Source: Mycolicibacterium vaccae NBRC 14118 = CIP 105934
GTDB taxonomy: Bacteria > Actinomycetota > Actinomycetes > Mycobacteriales > Mycobacteriaceae
DNA: 64,000 nucleotides
Direction: 5' to 3'
Assembly: GCF_001552715.1 (NCBI RefSeq)
Contig: NZ_BCRS01000004.1
Location: 19,113 to 83,112, forward strand
Part shown: one piece after another, positions 8,467 through 17,496 of the stretch
Layout: each line of letters starts with the position of its first letter
Position numbering within the stretch: position 1 is the first letter of the stretch
Position numbers and translations under genes: made by a program
The notes under the pieces: generated by a model
What the model saw: only the letters and a program-made list of their open reading frames with translations
Databases searched by the model: none
Told to the model about the DNA's origin: nothing

Positions 8467-9641
8467 AGACCGGGCAGCAGGTCGGGATCGCCGGGAGTCC
8501 AGGTGTTGGTGACCTGCGATCGCGCGCCCATGGCGGCTGCCCTCTCCAGGAGCCGGCCCCCGAGCTCGAGCTGACCCGGCTCCCACGCCTTGAGTGCCTG
8601 CACGATCTCCCCGCCGTGCGCCTGCAGGTGGTCGTGGAGCGCCCACGCGTCGGCGGCCGCTTTGGCCGAGCCGGCGGCGGGATGAGGTCGTACCGAGAAC
8701 GCGGCGTCGCCGATGACTGCGATGCGACCCTGGACCATGCCCGGTGTCCCGGTGTCGGAGATGACCTGCAGGAAGGGCTGTTCGGTCGCGCCGATGACTT
8801 CGGCGACGGCGGGGGCCAATTGCTCGGCCGCAGCGGTGCGCATCTCGTTGACGAAGCGCTGCTGCACCGCACCGGGGTGAAGCGATACCGGGTTCTCGAA
8901 ACCCCGGATGTCGGTGGTCAATTCACGCAGGTCATCGCCGTCAGCGACGTTGCGGTACCAGACGTAGTTCAGCAGGCGCCGGCCATGCTCCAGTTCACCG
9001 TCCATGCCGGGGATCGTGTACATCACGGCATGGGTGTGCGGCGCGACGCTGTAGGTGACGGCATCGGCCAGCGCAGCGCGGGTTTCGGCGGTCACCTGGT
9101 CTTCACGGACCGTGCCGCGCCAGCCGACGTAGCCCGAATAGCGCGGGCGCACAGCAGGGTAGAGCAGTTGGCGGCCGGTCGAGGTGACCCCGTCGGCGAA
9201 GACGACGAGATCGGCTCGCTCGACTCGACCGGTCCCGAAACTGAGCTCGACGCAGTCGGCATCCTGGAGCAGTCCGATGCAGGCCTGGCCGTGGTGATAG
9301 TGCGCGTCACCGAAGTCGTCCAGCAGCGCCCGGTACACGGTTCCCCACGAGGTGCTGCGCCAGTCGAACGCACCCTCGTACTGCACTTCGTTGGCCGGGC
9401 CGAGGTAGCGCAACCAACAACTTGCGACGCTGAGCTCTTCGATCCTGCGGGCGCTGTGACCGTCGAACCATTTCATCGTGGTCGGCTGCAGGACGATCCC
9501 GCCGCCCCGGTTGTCCAGCGGAGTGGGCGTCCGTTCGAAGACGTCGACGTCGAAGCCCAACTGGCGCAGCAACAGTGCGCTCGTGAGCCCGCCGATCGAC
9601 CCGCCGACGACGATCGCCCGAGCGCCGGAGTAGTCCGTCAC
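8448..9641 (-). CDS. FAD-dependent aromatic monooxygenase
   Basis: A 397-residue class A flavin monooxygenase. The FAD dinucleotide fold is AIVVGGSIGGLTSALLL (about 9-25) ending at the acidic FER. FADGVTS (DG motif) follows mid-protein, and GRIAVIGDAAFSVRPHPAAG is the second FAD (GD) motif. The overall form resembles 2,6-dihydroxypyridine 3-monooxygenase/salicylate hydroxylase relatives, which hydroxylate aromatic or heteroaromatic rings using NAD(P)H and O2. No other ring-cleavage gene is adjacent, so the substrate is unknown. Confidence 0.85.
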   Translation of the reverse strand: MTDYSGARAIVVGGSIGGLTSALLLRQLGFDVDVFERTPTPLDNRGGGIVLQPTTMKWFDGHSARRIEELSVASCWLRYLGPANEVQYEGAFDWRSTSWGTVYRALLDDFGDAHYHHGQACIGLLQDADCVELSFGTGRVERADLVVFADGVTSTGRQLLYPAVRPRYSGYVGWRGTVREDQVTAETRAALADAVTYSVAPHTHAVMYTIPGMDGELEHGRRLLNYVWYRNVADGDDLRELTTDIRGFENPVSLHPGAVQQRFVNEMRTAAAEQLAPAVAEVIGATEQPFLQVISDTGTPGMVQGRIAVIGDAAFSVRPHPAAGSAKAAADAWALHDHLQAHGGEIVQALKAWEPGQLELGGRLLERAAAMGARSQVTNTWTPGDPDLLPGLYAPGR

Positions 9642-9677
9642 CGCCCAAGCGTGACAAAGTTCAGGCGGTCACACCGT

Positions 9678-9777
9678 GAGTTTCCGCGAAACGCCGAAGC
9701 TAGGGCGTGTCGGGTGAGTCCAGAGGCGGCGCGGAGTACCCAGTGCTGTCCGGCGGCACCCCGGAATCGTCAGCGCC
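9678..9777. repeat. 100-base dispersed repeat, copy B
   Basis: Direct repeat of 5948-6047 with 9 substitutions. It lies in the gap between the flavin monooxygenase start (9641) and the DeoR gene stop (9821), with only the C-terminal tail sequence of the small protein preserved around it. Confidence 0.9.
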
Positions 9778-9831
9778 CGGCTCGGCGCCGCACGCGGGTC
9801 GCCCTGGTGGCAGGCGGGAGTCAGAGACCGG
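9700..9831 (-). pseudogene. Orphan C-terminal tail of the 5970-6110 small-protein family
   Basis: An open minus-strand segment of 43 codons ends in ADDSGVPPDSTGYSAPPLD then SPDTP and a TAG, nearly identical to the small protein at 5970-6110. An in-frame stop at 9832-9834 and the absence of any start codon before the tail show that the N-terminal half is missing; the segment overlaps the last bases of the DeoR gene. The Ser/Ala and Ala/Ser changes leave the tail open, which suggests the copies derive from expressed genes. Confidence 0.55.
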
Positions 9832-10591
9832 TCAGAATCTCGACACCGCCGGCGACAAAGGAGTCGAGAGTGTCGGAGGGCAGATCCGGATCAGTGATGA
9901 TCCCGGTCAGCTCGCTGAGGTCGCACACTTTGAAGGGTGCCCGCGTCATGAACTTGCTCGAATCCGCCAGTGCGTAGCTGCGCTGACTGTTCTGTAGCAC
10001 AGTTCGTTTGATGTCGACTTCCTGAAGTTCGAAGTCGGTGAGGCCGGCGCCGATGTCGATGCCGCCGGTGCCGAGGAAGGCGACGTCAGGATTGACGTCG
10101 CGCAGGAACGCCCGTGCGGTGGAACCTGAGATCGACATGTCGCCGCCGCGGACCTTGCCGCCCGGCATGAACACATCGATATCGGATCCGGAGCTGAGCA
10201 CCTCGGCGACCCACATTGACGGGGTGATCACCGTGCCGGTGAACGATCCGAGCATCGCCCGCGCCACGGCGATGGCGGTCGTGCCGATGTCGACGAAAAC
10301 CGTGTTGGCGCCGAGAAGCAACTGCGCGGCCGACTCGCCGATCGCATTCTTGGCATCGGCGGCGAGAATCGTGCGATCAGTGAACGAAGGCTCTTTGTTG
10401 CTCGTCCGGACCTCGGCGTGAATAGCTCCGCCGCGGACTCGCTGAAGCTGCCGGGTCTCGTCAAGGGTTCTCAGGTCGCGCCGGACGGTCTCGACCGAAA
10501 CGCCGAGCGCCTCCGCTAGTTCGTCACTGGAGATCGACCGACGGGCGGACACGAGCTCGACAATTCTCTCCCGCCGCGTCGCAGCAAGCAT
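9821..10591 (-). CDS. DeoR/GlpR-family transcriptional regulator of the downstream sugar-type operon
   Basis: A 256-residue DeoR-family protein. The N-terminal winged helix (RRERIVELV ... SSDELAEALGVSVETVRRDLRTLD) is followed by the DeoR sensor domain with VFVDIGTTAIAVA, FLGTGGID and YALADSSKF. These regulators repress carbohydrate operons and are released by phosphorylated sugars. The start at 10591 has AGGAGG five bases upstream. It is divergent from the ABC transporter/kinase/M81 operon across a 320-base gap, so it is the likely local regulator with the phosphorylated substrate as effector. Confidence 0.92.
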   Translation of the reverse strand: MLAATRRERIVELVSARRSISSDELAEALGVSVETVRRDLRTLDETRQLQRVRGGAIHAEVRTSNKEPSFTDRTILAADAKNAIGESAAQLLLGANTVFVDIGTTAIAVARAMLGSFTGTVITPSMWVAEVLSSGSDIDVFMPGGKVRGGDMSISGSTARAFLRDVNPDVAFLGTGGIDIGAGLTDFELQEVDIKRTVLQNSQRSYALADSSKFMTRAPFKVCDLSELTGIITDPDLPSDTLDSFVAGGVEILTGL

Positions 10592-10741
10592 GTAGTCCTC
10601 CTTTCCACAGGCAGAAGGAACGGGCTCCAGTATCAAAGCGTGCGGATTTATCTGTCAAGTACGGGCAAAAACAGGCGCAGAAACGGTGTCCGCCGCAGGA
10701 GCAGGTCCAGCGTGGCGAGACTTTTCCTGACTGTTACGTCC

Positions 10742-10785
10742 CGTTAATGAACGATCTTGACCGAAAGAGACTGGTGTTGCACACT
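10742..10785 (+). promoter_or_regulatory. Candidate promoter/operator in the 320-base DeoR-ABC gap
   Basis: TTGACC at 10757-10762 and CACACT at 10780-10785 are spaced by 17 bases and could be a sigma-A-type promoter for the rightward operon. A near-palindrome CGTTAATGAACG (10 of 12 symmetric) lies at 10742-10753, immediately upstream of the -35. It is a plausible DeoR site. The rest of 10592-10911 shows nothing I can name. Confidence 0.4.
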
Positions 10786-10911
10786 GTGTCCTGTCTCACG
10801 AGGTCGGCGTGACGCCCACCTCTGGTCGCGGGATGCGTGCCGGGAAGCCGGATGTGTTCAGCAACCCGAAGGCCCGGTGACAGTCCCATCAAGCAATTCG
10901 GAAGGACAGCG

Positions 10912-11904
10912 ATGCGAAGGGCAAAAAAGCTCCTGGGGGTGCTGTGCGTAGCGACCGTGAGCTCGGCGTTGGCAGGCTGCGGCGGCGATATCGTCTCCGA
11001 GGTCGGCGGTAGCAGCGACTGCACGCCTTCGGAAGAGAAGGTCATCGGCTGGGACTGGCCGCTGTCCAGTCTCGAGATCTACAAGCCCTTCAACGAAAAA
11101 GTCAGTCAGATCGCCGAGGAGCGCGGATACCGCACCGTCACCACCACCAACGACGGCGACCTGCAGCAACAGGTGAGTGACCTCGAGGCGTGGGTAGCGC
11201 AGGGGCTCTCAGCGGTCGGGACCTACGCCCTCGAACCTTCGGCCATCGAGCCGATCGGACGCCGCGCTCTGGACAACTGCGTCGGCTTCGTCAGTTACGG
11301 AACGAATCTGAAGAACCAGGATGCTGCGGTGCAGTTCGCCTGGGATCGCAGTGGCGCCGAGCTCGGCATCAACGCCCGCGAGTGGGCGAGCGCGCACGGT
11401 GGTCCCCTCAAGGCGCTGGTGCTCCATGACCGTGACATCACCGCGGGCAAGGAGCGCGACGACGCACTCATGGCGGAGTTCCCCGGTGCCGCGGGCAATG
11501 TCGAGGTCGTGAGCCATCAGCGAGCGGTCGACACCGCCTCTGGAGAGTCGGTCACCTCCACAGTGCTGCAAGCCCATCCCGACCTGAACATGGTCCTCGC
11601 CTACAACGACGATGTCGCCATCGGTGCACGCCAGGCGTTCATCAACGCCGGCTTCGCCCCGAACGACCCGAACGTCTACATCGGTGGCCAGGACGGTTCC
11701 CCGTCCGCTCTTCGGCTTCTCCAGGAGGACGGCATCTTCCGGGCGTCTTCGGCGGTGAACTTCGGTGACCTCACGTCCACCGTGGCGAACACCATCGTCG
11801 ACGTCGCGGAAGGCATCGAGCCGGAGTACGGCCCGCTGGACTTCTCAGTCCTGACTTCCGCTGATCCGGATCAGGTGTCCGAGTTCCTGGCCGCATACAA
11901 CTGA
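10912..11904 (+). CDS. Sugar-type ABC transporter substrate-binding lipoprotein
   Basis: A 330-residue protein. The lipoprotein signal peptide ends at SALAGC, with C23 lipidated. The mature part is a periplasmic-binding-protein type 1 (ribose/galactose class) fold with two lobes, as in RbsB-like proteins (GWDWPLSSLEIYKPFNEKV, DLQQQVSDLEAWVAQGLSAVG, MVLAYNDDVAIGARQAF, VYIGGQDGS). It captures the substrate outside the membrane for the ATPase and permease encoded next. GGAAGG upstream supports the ATG at 10912. The ligand is not known. Confidence 0.92.
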   Translation: MRRAKKLLGVLCVATVSSALAGCGGDIVSEVGGSSDCTPSEEKVIGWDWPLSSLEIYKPFNEKVSQIAEERGYRTVTTTNDGDLQQQVSDLEAWVAQGLSAVGTYALEPSAIEPIGRRALDNCVGFVSYGTNLKNQDAAVQFAWDRSGAELGINAREWASAHGGPLKALVLHDRDITAGKERDDALMAEFPGAAGNVEVVSHQRAVDTASGESVTSTVLQAHPDLNMVLAYNDDVAIGARQAFINAGFAPNDPNVYIGGQDGSPSALRLLQEDGIFRASSAVNFGDLTSTVANTIVDVAEGIEPEYGPLDFSVLTSADPDQVSEFLAAYN

Positions 11905-11917
11905 GAGTCGCCCCCCG

Positions 11918-13447
11918 ATGGCCCTGTCTCTGACGAACATCCACAAGTCGTACTCCGCAAATCCTGTCCTGAAAGGAGTGGACTTCGAGGTCCGTGCGGG
12001 AGAGGTCCACGCTTTGCTCGGACCGAACGGGGCCGGCAAGTCGACTCTGATCAAGTGCATCGGCGGTGCCACCGCCATCACAAGTGGCACCGCCGAGCTT
12101 GACGGCGAAGCCCTTGAAGATCTCACGCCGTCAAAGGCTTTCGACGCGGGAATCGTCACGATTCATCAGCACCTCAGCCTGATCGACACGATCAGCGTGG
12201 TCGACAACATGTTCTTCGGCGACGAGTTGACGACCTTCGGGATCATCAATCGCGCGAAGCAGAATCGGATCGCACGGGAGTTGTTGGCGCAGCACGGCAT
12301 CAACGCCACTCCCGGCACGATAGTCGGGGACCTGTCCATCGGGGTGCGCCAACAGATCGAGATCGCGAAGGCCTGGAACAGGACGTCGATCAAGGTGCTG
12401 ATCCTCGACGAGCCGACCGCGGCGATCTCGGCGAGAGAGACCGAAATCCTCTTCGAGAAGGTCAAATCGCTGCGCGACAGCGGGGTGGCGATCATCTACA
12501 CCACGCATCGCATGGCGGAGGTGTTCCGGATCGCTGATCGCGTCACCGTGATCAACTCCGGTGTGGTCGCGCTCAGCGGCCGGACCGAGGACCTCGCCGC
12601 GTCAGACATCCTGGAAGCCATTTCGGCGGGATCCGGCCAACCGCTCGCCGCCCGCGCCGGGCAGGCGCGAACGTTCGAGCGCACGGCGGTCTCCGTCACC
12701 GACGGTGCCGGCCCCCGATTCGGCCCGGTGAGCTTCTCCGTCGGTGTGGGCGAGATCGTCGGGCTGTTCGGCGCAGTCGGCTCCGGACGAACCTCGCTCT
12801 TGGAGAGCGTGATCGGAAGCTACGGCGCCGGCGCCATGTCCGGTCGCATCGAGCTCGACGGCAGCGCCTACCGGCCGAAGTCGCCGGAGCACGCGTTCAA
12901 GCGGGGGATCAGGTTCGTCGCGTCGGACCGGGCGACCCAAGGACTGTGGTCGACGCTGACCGCCCAGGAGAACGTGCTCATGCCGAGGTACAAGCGACTC
13001 TCGAAGCTGGGGATCCGCAGACCTGCGGCGGAGCGGCGCGAATTCCACCAGATTGCCGAGGAACTCGCTCTCCAACCGCCGGATCCGCGGATGACCGCCG
13101 AAGAGTTTTCCGGCGGAAATCAGCAGAAGATCGTGGTCGGCCGGACCGGATTGGGATCCGCTCCCATCCGGCTTCTGATACTCGACGAGCCCACCCAGGG
13201 CGTGGACATCGGTGCCCGGGCGCGAATCTACGACTACATCAGGGATCTCATGAAGAAGCACGACTGCGGATGTCTCGTGGCGTCATCCGAGCCGGACGAG
13301 ATCCTGCAGCTCTGCGACCGCGTGCTGGTGATGGATGACGGGCGGATCGAAAGAGAGCTTGCCGGTCAGGAAATGTCCGAACAGAACATGATGCTGGCCG
13401 CACACCAGTTCGTGGGCGTGACTGCCCAAGGAGCAGAAAATGAGTAA
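11918..13447 (+). CDS. Sugar ABC transporter ATP-binding protein (two ATPase domains)
   Basis: A 509-residue RbsA/MglA-type fused ATPase. Domain 1 has a complete Walker A (GPNGAGKST, 35-43), an LSIGVRQQ signature and Walker B LILDEPTAA. Domain 2 has a degenerate Walker A (GAVGSGRTS, about 286-294, Arg for Lys), an FSGGNQQK signature and Walker B LLILDEPTQG. Loss of the second Walker Lys is normal in this subfamily. It energises uptake through the permease encoded immediately after, whose start lies within the last codons of this gene. Confidence 0.95.
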   Translation: MALSLTNIHKSYSANPVLKGVDFEVRAGEVHALLGPNGAGKSTLIKCIGGATAITSGTAELDGEALEDLTPSKAFDAGIVTIHQHLSLIDTISVVDNMFFGDELTTFGIINRAKQNRIARELLAQHGINATPGTIVGDLSIGVRQQIEIAKAWNRTSIKVLILDEPTAAISARETEILFEKVKSLRDSGVAIIYTTHRMAEVFRIADRVTVINSGVVALSGRTEDLAASDILEAISAGSGQPLAARAGQARTFERTAVSVTDGAGPRFGPVSFSVGVGEIVGLFGAVGSGRTSLLESVIGSYGAGAMSGRIELDGSAYRPKSPEHAFKRGIRFVASDRATQGLWSTLTAQENVLMPRYKRLSKLGIRRPAAERREFHQIAEELALQPPDPRMTAEEFSGGNQQKIVVGRTGLGSAPIRLLILDEPTQGVDIGARARIYDYIRDLMKKHDCGCLVASSEPDEILQLCDRVLVMDDGRIERELAGQEMSEQNMMLAAHQFVGVTAQGAENE

Positions 13448-14456
13448 TGACACCACCACGCTGACCAAGACATCGGCAGTAGGTGCCCTGCGGGGTGACC
13501 TGGTGCAGCGCGTGATTCGCTACGTGCTCTTCGCAGGCTTCATCGCCATGGTGATCTTCTTCTCCGTGGCCGCGCCCCGGTTCCTCACCTACGGCAACAT
13601 CATCAACATCGCTCTGTCGAGCGCGATCCTGTTGATCATCTCCGTGCCCTTCGCGCTCGTGGTGATCACCGGGAAGGTCGATCTGTCCGTCGGCTCGACG
13701 CTGGGCCTTTCGGGCGTGGTGACGGGCGTACTGATCACCGGCGGAACCGACTGGCTGACAGCGGCGGTCCTCGGCATCGTCGTGGGGGCGCTCGTCGGCG
13801 CGGCCAACGGCGCGATGATCTCGGTACTCAACCTTTCGCCCATCGTGGTGACGCTCGGCATGCTGCAGGTGGTCCGCGGTATCGCCGAGCGCGTCACGAC
13901 CCAGCCCCCGTCCGGTTTCGGGGGCGGCATGGCGTTCCTCGGCCGCGGAACGTTGTTCGGGATCCCTGTCCTGGTCGGCATCGCCCTGCTCGTTCTGGCC
14001 GCGGGAATCGTGTTCCTGCACTTCAGTGCCTCGGGCCGGCACGTCTACGGGCTGGGCGTGAACACCGAAGCAACCTTCCTGTCGGGCATCAACACCCGAC
14101 GGCTGTCGTTTATGACCTTTGTCGCTGTGGGCGCCGCCGCTGGGCTCGGGGGAGTCCTCCTTGCCGCCCGCCTCGATTCGGCACCGCCGACCACCCTCGG
14201 TGACGGCCTCGAACTCCAGGTCCTGACTGCCGTGCTCCTCGGTGGCATCGCCTTCAACGGCGGACGCGGAACCATGTTCGGCGTCGTGCTGGGCGTCGCG
14301 TTCCTCGGCGTGCTGCAGAACGGACTGCTGCTGCTCAACGTCAGCACGAGCGGCCAGAAGCTGGCCACCGGTGCGGTGCTGCTGATCGCCGCCGGTCTGG
14401 AGGAGTTCGGTCTCAAGCGCGGACGCATGCGGGCGCTGATCAAACGTTCAGCATGA
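13440..14456 (+). CDS. Sugar ABC transporter permease (RbsC/BPD_transp_2 type)
   Basis: A 338-residue polytopic protein with about nine or ten membrane segments. VDLSVGSTLGLSGVVTGVL is the conserved ribose-type permease motif near the second or third segment, and LGGIAFNGGRGTMFGVVLGVAFLGVLQNGL is the C-terminal one. It forms the homodimeric channel of the transporter. AAGGAG lies before the ATG and the gene overlaps the ATPase gene by 8 bases, so translation is coupled. Confidence 0.94.
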   Translation: MSNDTTTLTKTSAVGALRGDLVQRVIRYVLFAGFIAMVIFFSVAAPRFLTYGNIINIALSSAILLIISVPFALVVITGKVDLSVGSTLGLSGVVTGVLITGGTDWLTAAVLGIVVGALVGAANGAMISVLNLSPIVVTLGMLQVVRGIAERVTTQPPSGFGGGMAFLGRGTLFGIPVLVGIALLVLAAGIVFLHFSASGRHVYGLGVNTEATFLSGINTRRLSFMTFVAVGAAAGLGGVLLAARLDSAPPTTLGDGLELQVLTAVLLGGIAFNGGRGTMFGVVLGVAFLGVLQNGLLLLNVSTSGQKLATGAVLLIAAGLEEFGLKRGRMRALIKRSA

Positions 14457-14486
14457 TGTGGGGCCTCCGGTGAAAAGGCGGCGCCG

Positions 14487-15977
14487 ATGACAACGGCAGT
14501 GTCGCTCGACTTCGGCACCTCGTCGCTCAAAGTGGCTGTCACCGATACCAACAGGGGCGTGCTCGGCGAAGCGGATCGCGAGTACGCCATCCGGCAGCCG
14601 TTCCCGACCTGGGCGGAACAGGACCCCGCCGAACTGTGGGACCTTGCCGGCGAGGCGTGCCGGGAGGCAGTGGCGGGCAGTGCGATATCGCCCGCTGAGG
14701 TCGACGCGGTCGTCATCGTCGCGCCGTGGAAAGCGGTGATCCCGGTGTCGGCCAACGGTGACGTGTTGTGCGACGGCATCATCTGGCTCGACGGGCGTGC
14801 ATCGGAGGAAGGGGCCGCGGTGTCGCACCGCTATGGCCTCGAATCGATTGGTGGGCAGTCCTACTGGCCCCGGTTGTTGTGGCTGCGGACGCACCGCCCG
14901 GACCTCTGGCAGCGGGCGGCGTGGCTCATGGGGCTGCCGACCTACTTCAAGTGGCGTGCCACCGGGGAGGTCGTGACCGACCCCAGCGACGACTTTTTCC
15001 GGCACCCGGAACGTCCACTGACCGGTTTCGGTGAACGGCTGGCCCGGGACTTCGGATTCGGCACTGACACAGAGAAATTCGCACCCGTCCGGCCGTGTAC
15101 GGACGTGATCGGTGAGCTGACGCAGGCGGGCGCGTCCCATCTGGGCCTGAACTCCGGAACCCGGGTCGTCAACGGATTCGGCGATCTTCCCGCAGTCACG
15201 CTCGGCACCACCGGATTCTCCAGGAATGCCGCGCACATCTATTTCGGAACGTCGTCGTGGCTCACCGTGGTCACACACGACGGCCAGAGTCTGGACGCGC
15301 CGCTGGCATTCACCTTCGACGAGTCCGTCGGTGGCGCAGTGTTTCCCCTGCAGACAGGCATGCGCGCCTACAACTGGATCACCGACCAGGTGTTCAAGGA
15401 TCTGGCCCCGGCAGGCACGCCTGCCTATTACGCAGAGATCAACCGGCAGGTCGCCGAGATCCCCGCGGGATCGGACAATCTGCTGGCGACCCATTGGCTG
15501 GCCGGCGAGCTTGCTCCGCTTGCGAAGAGCGCCAAAGGAGTGTTCCTCAACCTCACCGCGAGCCATGACCGCCGCCACATGGTGCGCGCGGTGATGGAGA
15601 GCATCTGTTACACCCACCGCCGGCACGTCGAAGAGCTGTCCAGTCGGCACGGACTCGAGTTGACAGAGGTCGTCGCTGTCGGCGGCGGGGCGCTCAACGA
15701 GGTGCTGATGCAGATGCTCGCAGATGTCCTGCAGCGAGACGTCGTGGTCCCGAACGGCGCGCGCCACGCCGGAACGCGCGGTGCCCACATCTGCGCCGAG
15801 TCCGCGATTGCGGGTGCTGCCGAACCCGTGCCGTTTCCGGACCCGATCGAAGCGCGCAGGTTCCGGCCCGATCCGTCGAACGCGCCCGAGTACGACCGGA
15901 TGTACCAGCTTTACCTGAAGATCTTTCCCGCATTGAGAGCGCTCTTCGCTGAGCTCAACCCCACAGAAGGACCGTGA
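14487..15977 (+). CDS. FGGY-family carbohydrate kinase
   Basis: A 496-residue kinase of the xylulokinase/ribulokinase class. The N-terminal phosphate loop is SLDFGTSSLKVAV, PFPTWAEQDPAELW is the substrate-domain motif, GFGDLPAVTLG carries the catalytic Asp, and VAVGGGALNEVLMQMLADVL is the C-terminal adenosine motif. It should phosphorylate the imported compound, which would trap it and generate the DeoR effector. The substrate loop (IWLDGRASEEG) is not diagnostic. It lies between the permease and the M81 gene with short gaps, so the five genes form one operon. Confidence 0.9.
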   Translation: MTTAVSLDFGTSSLKVAVTDTNRGVLGEADREYAIRQPFPTWAEQDPAELWDLAGEACREAVAGSAISPAEVDAVVIVAPWKAVIPVSANGDVLCDGIIWLDGRASEEGAAVSHRYGLESIGGQSYWPRLLWLRTHRPDLWQRAAWLMGLPTYFKWRATGEVVTDPSDDFFRHPERPLTGFGERLARDFGFGTDTEKFAPVRPCTDVIGELTQAGASHLGLNSGTRVVNGFGDLPAVTLGTTGFSRNAAHIYFGTSSWLTVVTHDGQSLDAPLAFTFDESVGGAVFPLQTGMRAYNWITDQVFKDLAPAGTPAYYAEINRQVAEIPAGSDNLLATHWLAGELAPLAKSAKGVFLNLTASHDRRHMVRAVMESICYTHRRHVEELSSRHGLELTEVVAVGGGALNEVLMQMLADVLQRDVVVPNGARHAGTRGAHICAESAIAGAAEPVPFPDPIEARRFRPDPSNAPEYDRMYQLYLKIFPALRALFAELNPTEGP

Positions 15978-15981
15978 CACC

Positions 15982-17496
15982 ATGCGCGTGTTGTTGACCG
16001 AATTCCGCCAGGAGAGCAACAGTTTCTCTCCCGTGACTTCCGACCTGGATTTCTGGCGCGCGAACGGCTGGACGCTGACGGCGGCGGAGCTCCCCGCCAA
16101 ACACGCCGGCGGGCACACCGCACTCGGCGGAATGATGGCTGTGCTGGAGCAGTCGGCGGGTCCGGATCTCGAGATGGTCTTCGGGCCCGGCTTCTACGCC
16201 CAGAGCGGAGGGCCGGTAACCCCTGAGGTCGTCGAGGAATACCTGACTCAGCTCGATTCGGCCTTTGACGCGGCGGGCAGTCTGGACGCCGTCCTGATCT
16301 CGTTCCACGGGGCGCTGCAGTCGACGGTCTCCGATGACGTCGAGTCCGATGTGCTGCGCCGGGTGCGGGAACGGGTCGGCCCGAGCTGCCTCATCGGAGT
16401 GTCGACAGATCTTCATGCCTTCGTCACGCAGGATCTCATCGAGCAGGTCGACGTCCTCTGCGGGTATCAGACCTACCCGCATGTGGACCTGGTCGAGACC
16501 GGGGCGCGGGCCGCCTCGCTCCTGCTGGACCTGCACAACGGAGCACCGCTGTACGGCGGCTACGCGGCGATCCCCATGATGGTTCCGGCTGCGGCCTACA
16601 CGACGGGCGTGGGGCCGTTCGGCGACCTGGTCTCGCACGCGCACAGTCTGGTGGCCGACGGCACGCTCGAAGACTTCAGCGTCTACCAGATTCAGCCGTG
16701 GCTGGACGTGGAGCGCCCCAGTTCCGCGGTCGTCGTCTACTCGAAGTCCCAGGAGCACGCCGAGGAGGCGGCCGCCGAGCTGGCGACCCGGTTGTACGCG
16801 ATGCGCCGTGACCTCAAGGCGGACCTGCACTCGATCGAAGAGATCGCCGCGCGCGCGGCCGCGCCCGAGTCGAGCAAGCCGGTCATCCTCGTCGACTCGG
16901 CCGACTCGTCCAATGCCGGCGCCCCCGGCGACAGTGCGGCAGTGCTCGGTGTCCTCAACAGCTCCTTCCCGGGGCTGCGCGCAGCCACGATCATCGCCGA
17001 TCCAGCCGCGGTGGAAGCGGCGTTCGCCGCCGGTGTCGGTGCCACACAGACGTTTACACTGGGCGGCACCGTGGACCCCCGAGCGGTGCCGGTGACGGTC
17101 GAGGGGCGCGTCCGGTCGCTGCACGACGGCGGCTTCGACGTCGAGGGGCAGGGCAGCGCGGGCAGGCACATCGAGCTCGGGCGTACGGCGGTGTTACGCG
17201 TCGGCGAGGTCGACGTCCTGGTGTGTCACACCATTTCCGGCAACGGCGACCCGCAGCTGTACCGCGCCTTCGGAATCGACCAGAAGATGTACGACCTGGT
17301 GGTGGTGAAGGCCAACACGTCGTTCCGCGCCGGATACGAGCCGTTCGCCGGTGAGATCTACCTGGCGGACACTCCGGGTGCGGCTGCGTCGGACATCCAG
17401 ACCTTGCCGTTCAAGAAGTCTCATCTCCACGCGTTCCCGTGGGTGGACCGTGCCGAGTTCACACCGGAGGTGTTGGTGCGCAGGCTCGGCGGGTGA
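15982..17496 (+). CDS. M81-family metalloprotein (MlrC-like)
   Basis: A 504-residue protein spanning the DUF1485/MlrC domains. ISFHGAL, VSTDLHAFVT and YQTYPHVDLVETG hold the His, Asp-x-His and His ligands expected for the zinc site of microcystinase C (MlrC). VLVDSADSSNAGAPGDS and DVLVCHTISGNGDP match the C-terminal MlrC domain. MlrC cleaves a short peptide in microcystin breakdown, but most relatives sit in transport/catabolic operons with unknown substrates. Its place four bases after the FGGY kinase suggests hydrolysis or lyase action on the imported or phosphorylated compound rather than general proteolysis. Confidence 0.88.
   Translation: MRVLLTEFRQESNSFSPVTSDLDFWRANGWTLTAAELPAKHAGGHTALGGMMAVLEQSAGPDLEMVFGPGFYAQSGGPVTPEVVEEYLTQLDSAFDAAGSLDAVLISFHGALQSTVSDDVESDVLRRVRERVGPSCLIGVSTDLHAFVTQDLIEQVDVLCGYQTYPHVDLVETGARAASLLLDLHNGAPLYGGYAAIPMMVPAAAYTTGVGPFGDLVSHAHSLVADGTLEDFSVYQIQPWLDVERPSSAVVVYSKSQEHAEEAAAELATRLYAMRRDLKADLHSIEEIAARAAAPESSKPVILVDSADSSNAGAPGDSAAVLGVLNSSFPGLRAATIIADPAAVEAAFAAGVGATQTFTLGGTVDPRAVPVTVEGRVRSLHDGGFDVEGQGSAGRHIELGRTAVLRVGEVDVLVCHTISGNGDPQLYRAFGIDQKMYDLVVVKANTSFRAGYEPFAGEIYLADTPGAAASDIQTLPFKKSHLHAFPWVDRAEFTPEVLVRRLGG

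Noticed and set aside
8031..9977. Very long plus-strand open frame opposite the flavin monooxygenase
   Set aside because: It is antisense to a clear flavoprotein and has no family motifs; long antisense frames are common at this GC content.
14448..16118. Long minus-strand frame opposite the FGGY kinase
   Set aside because: Arg/His/Gly-rich chance frame across a gene with full kinase motifs.
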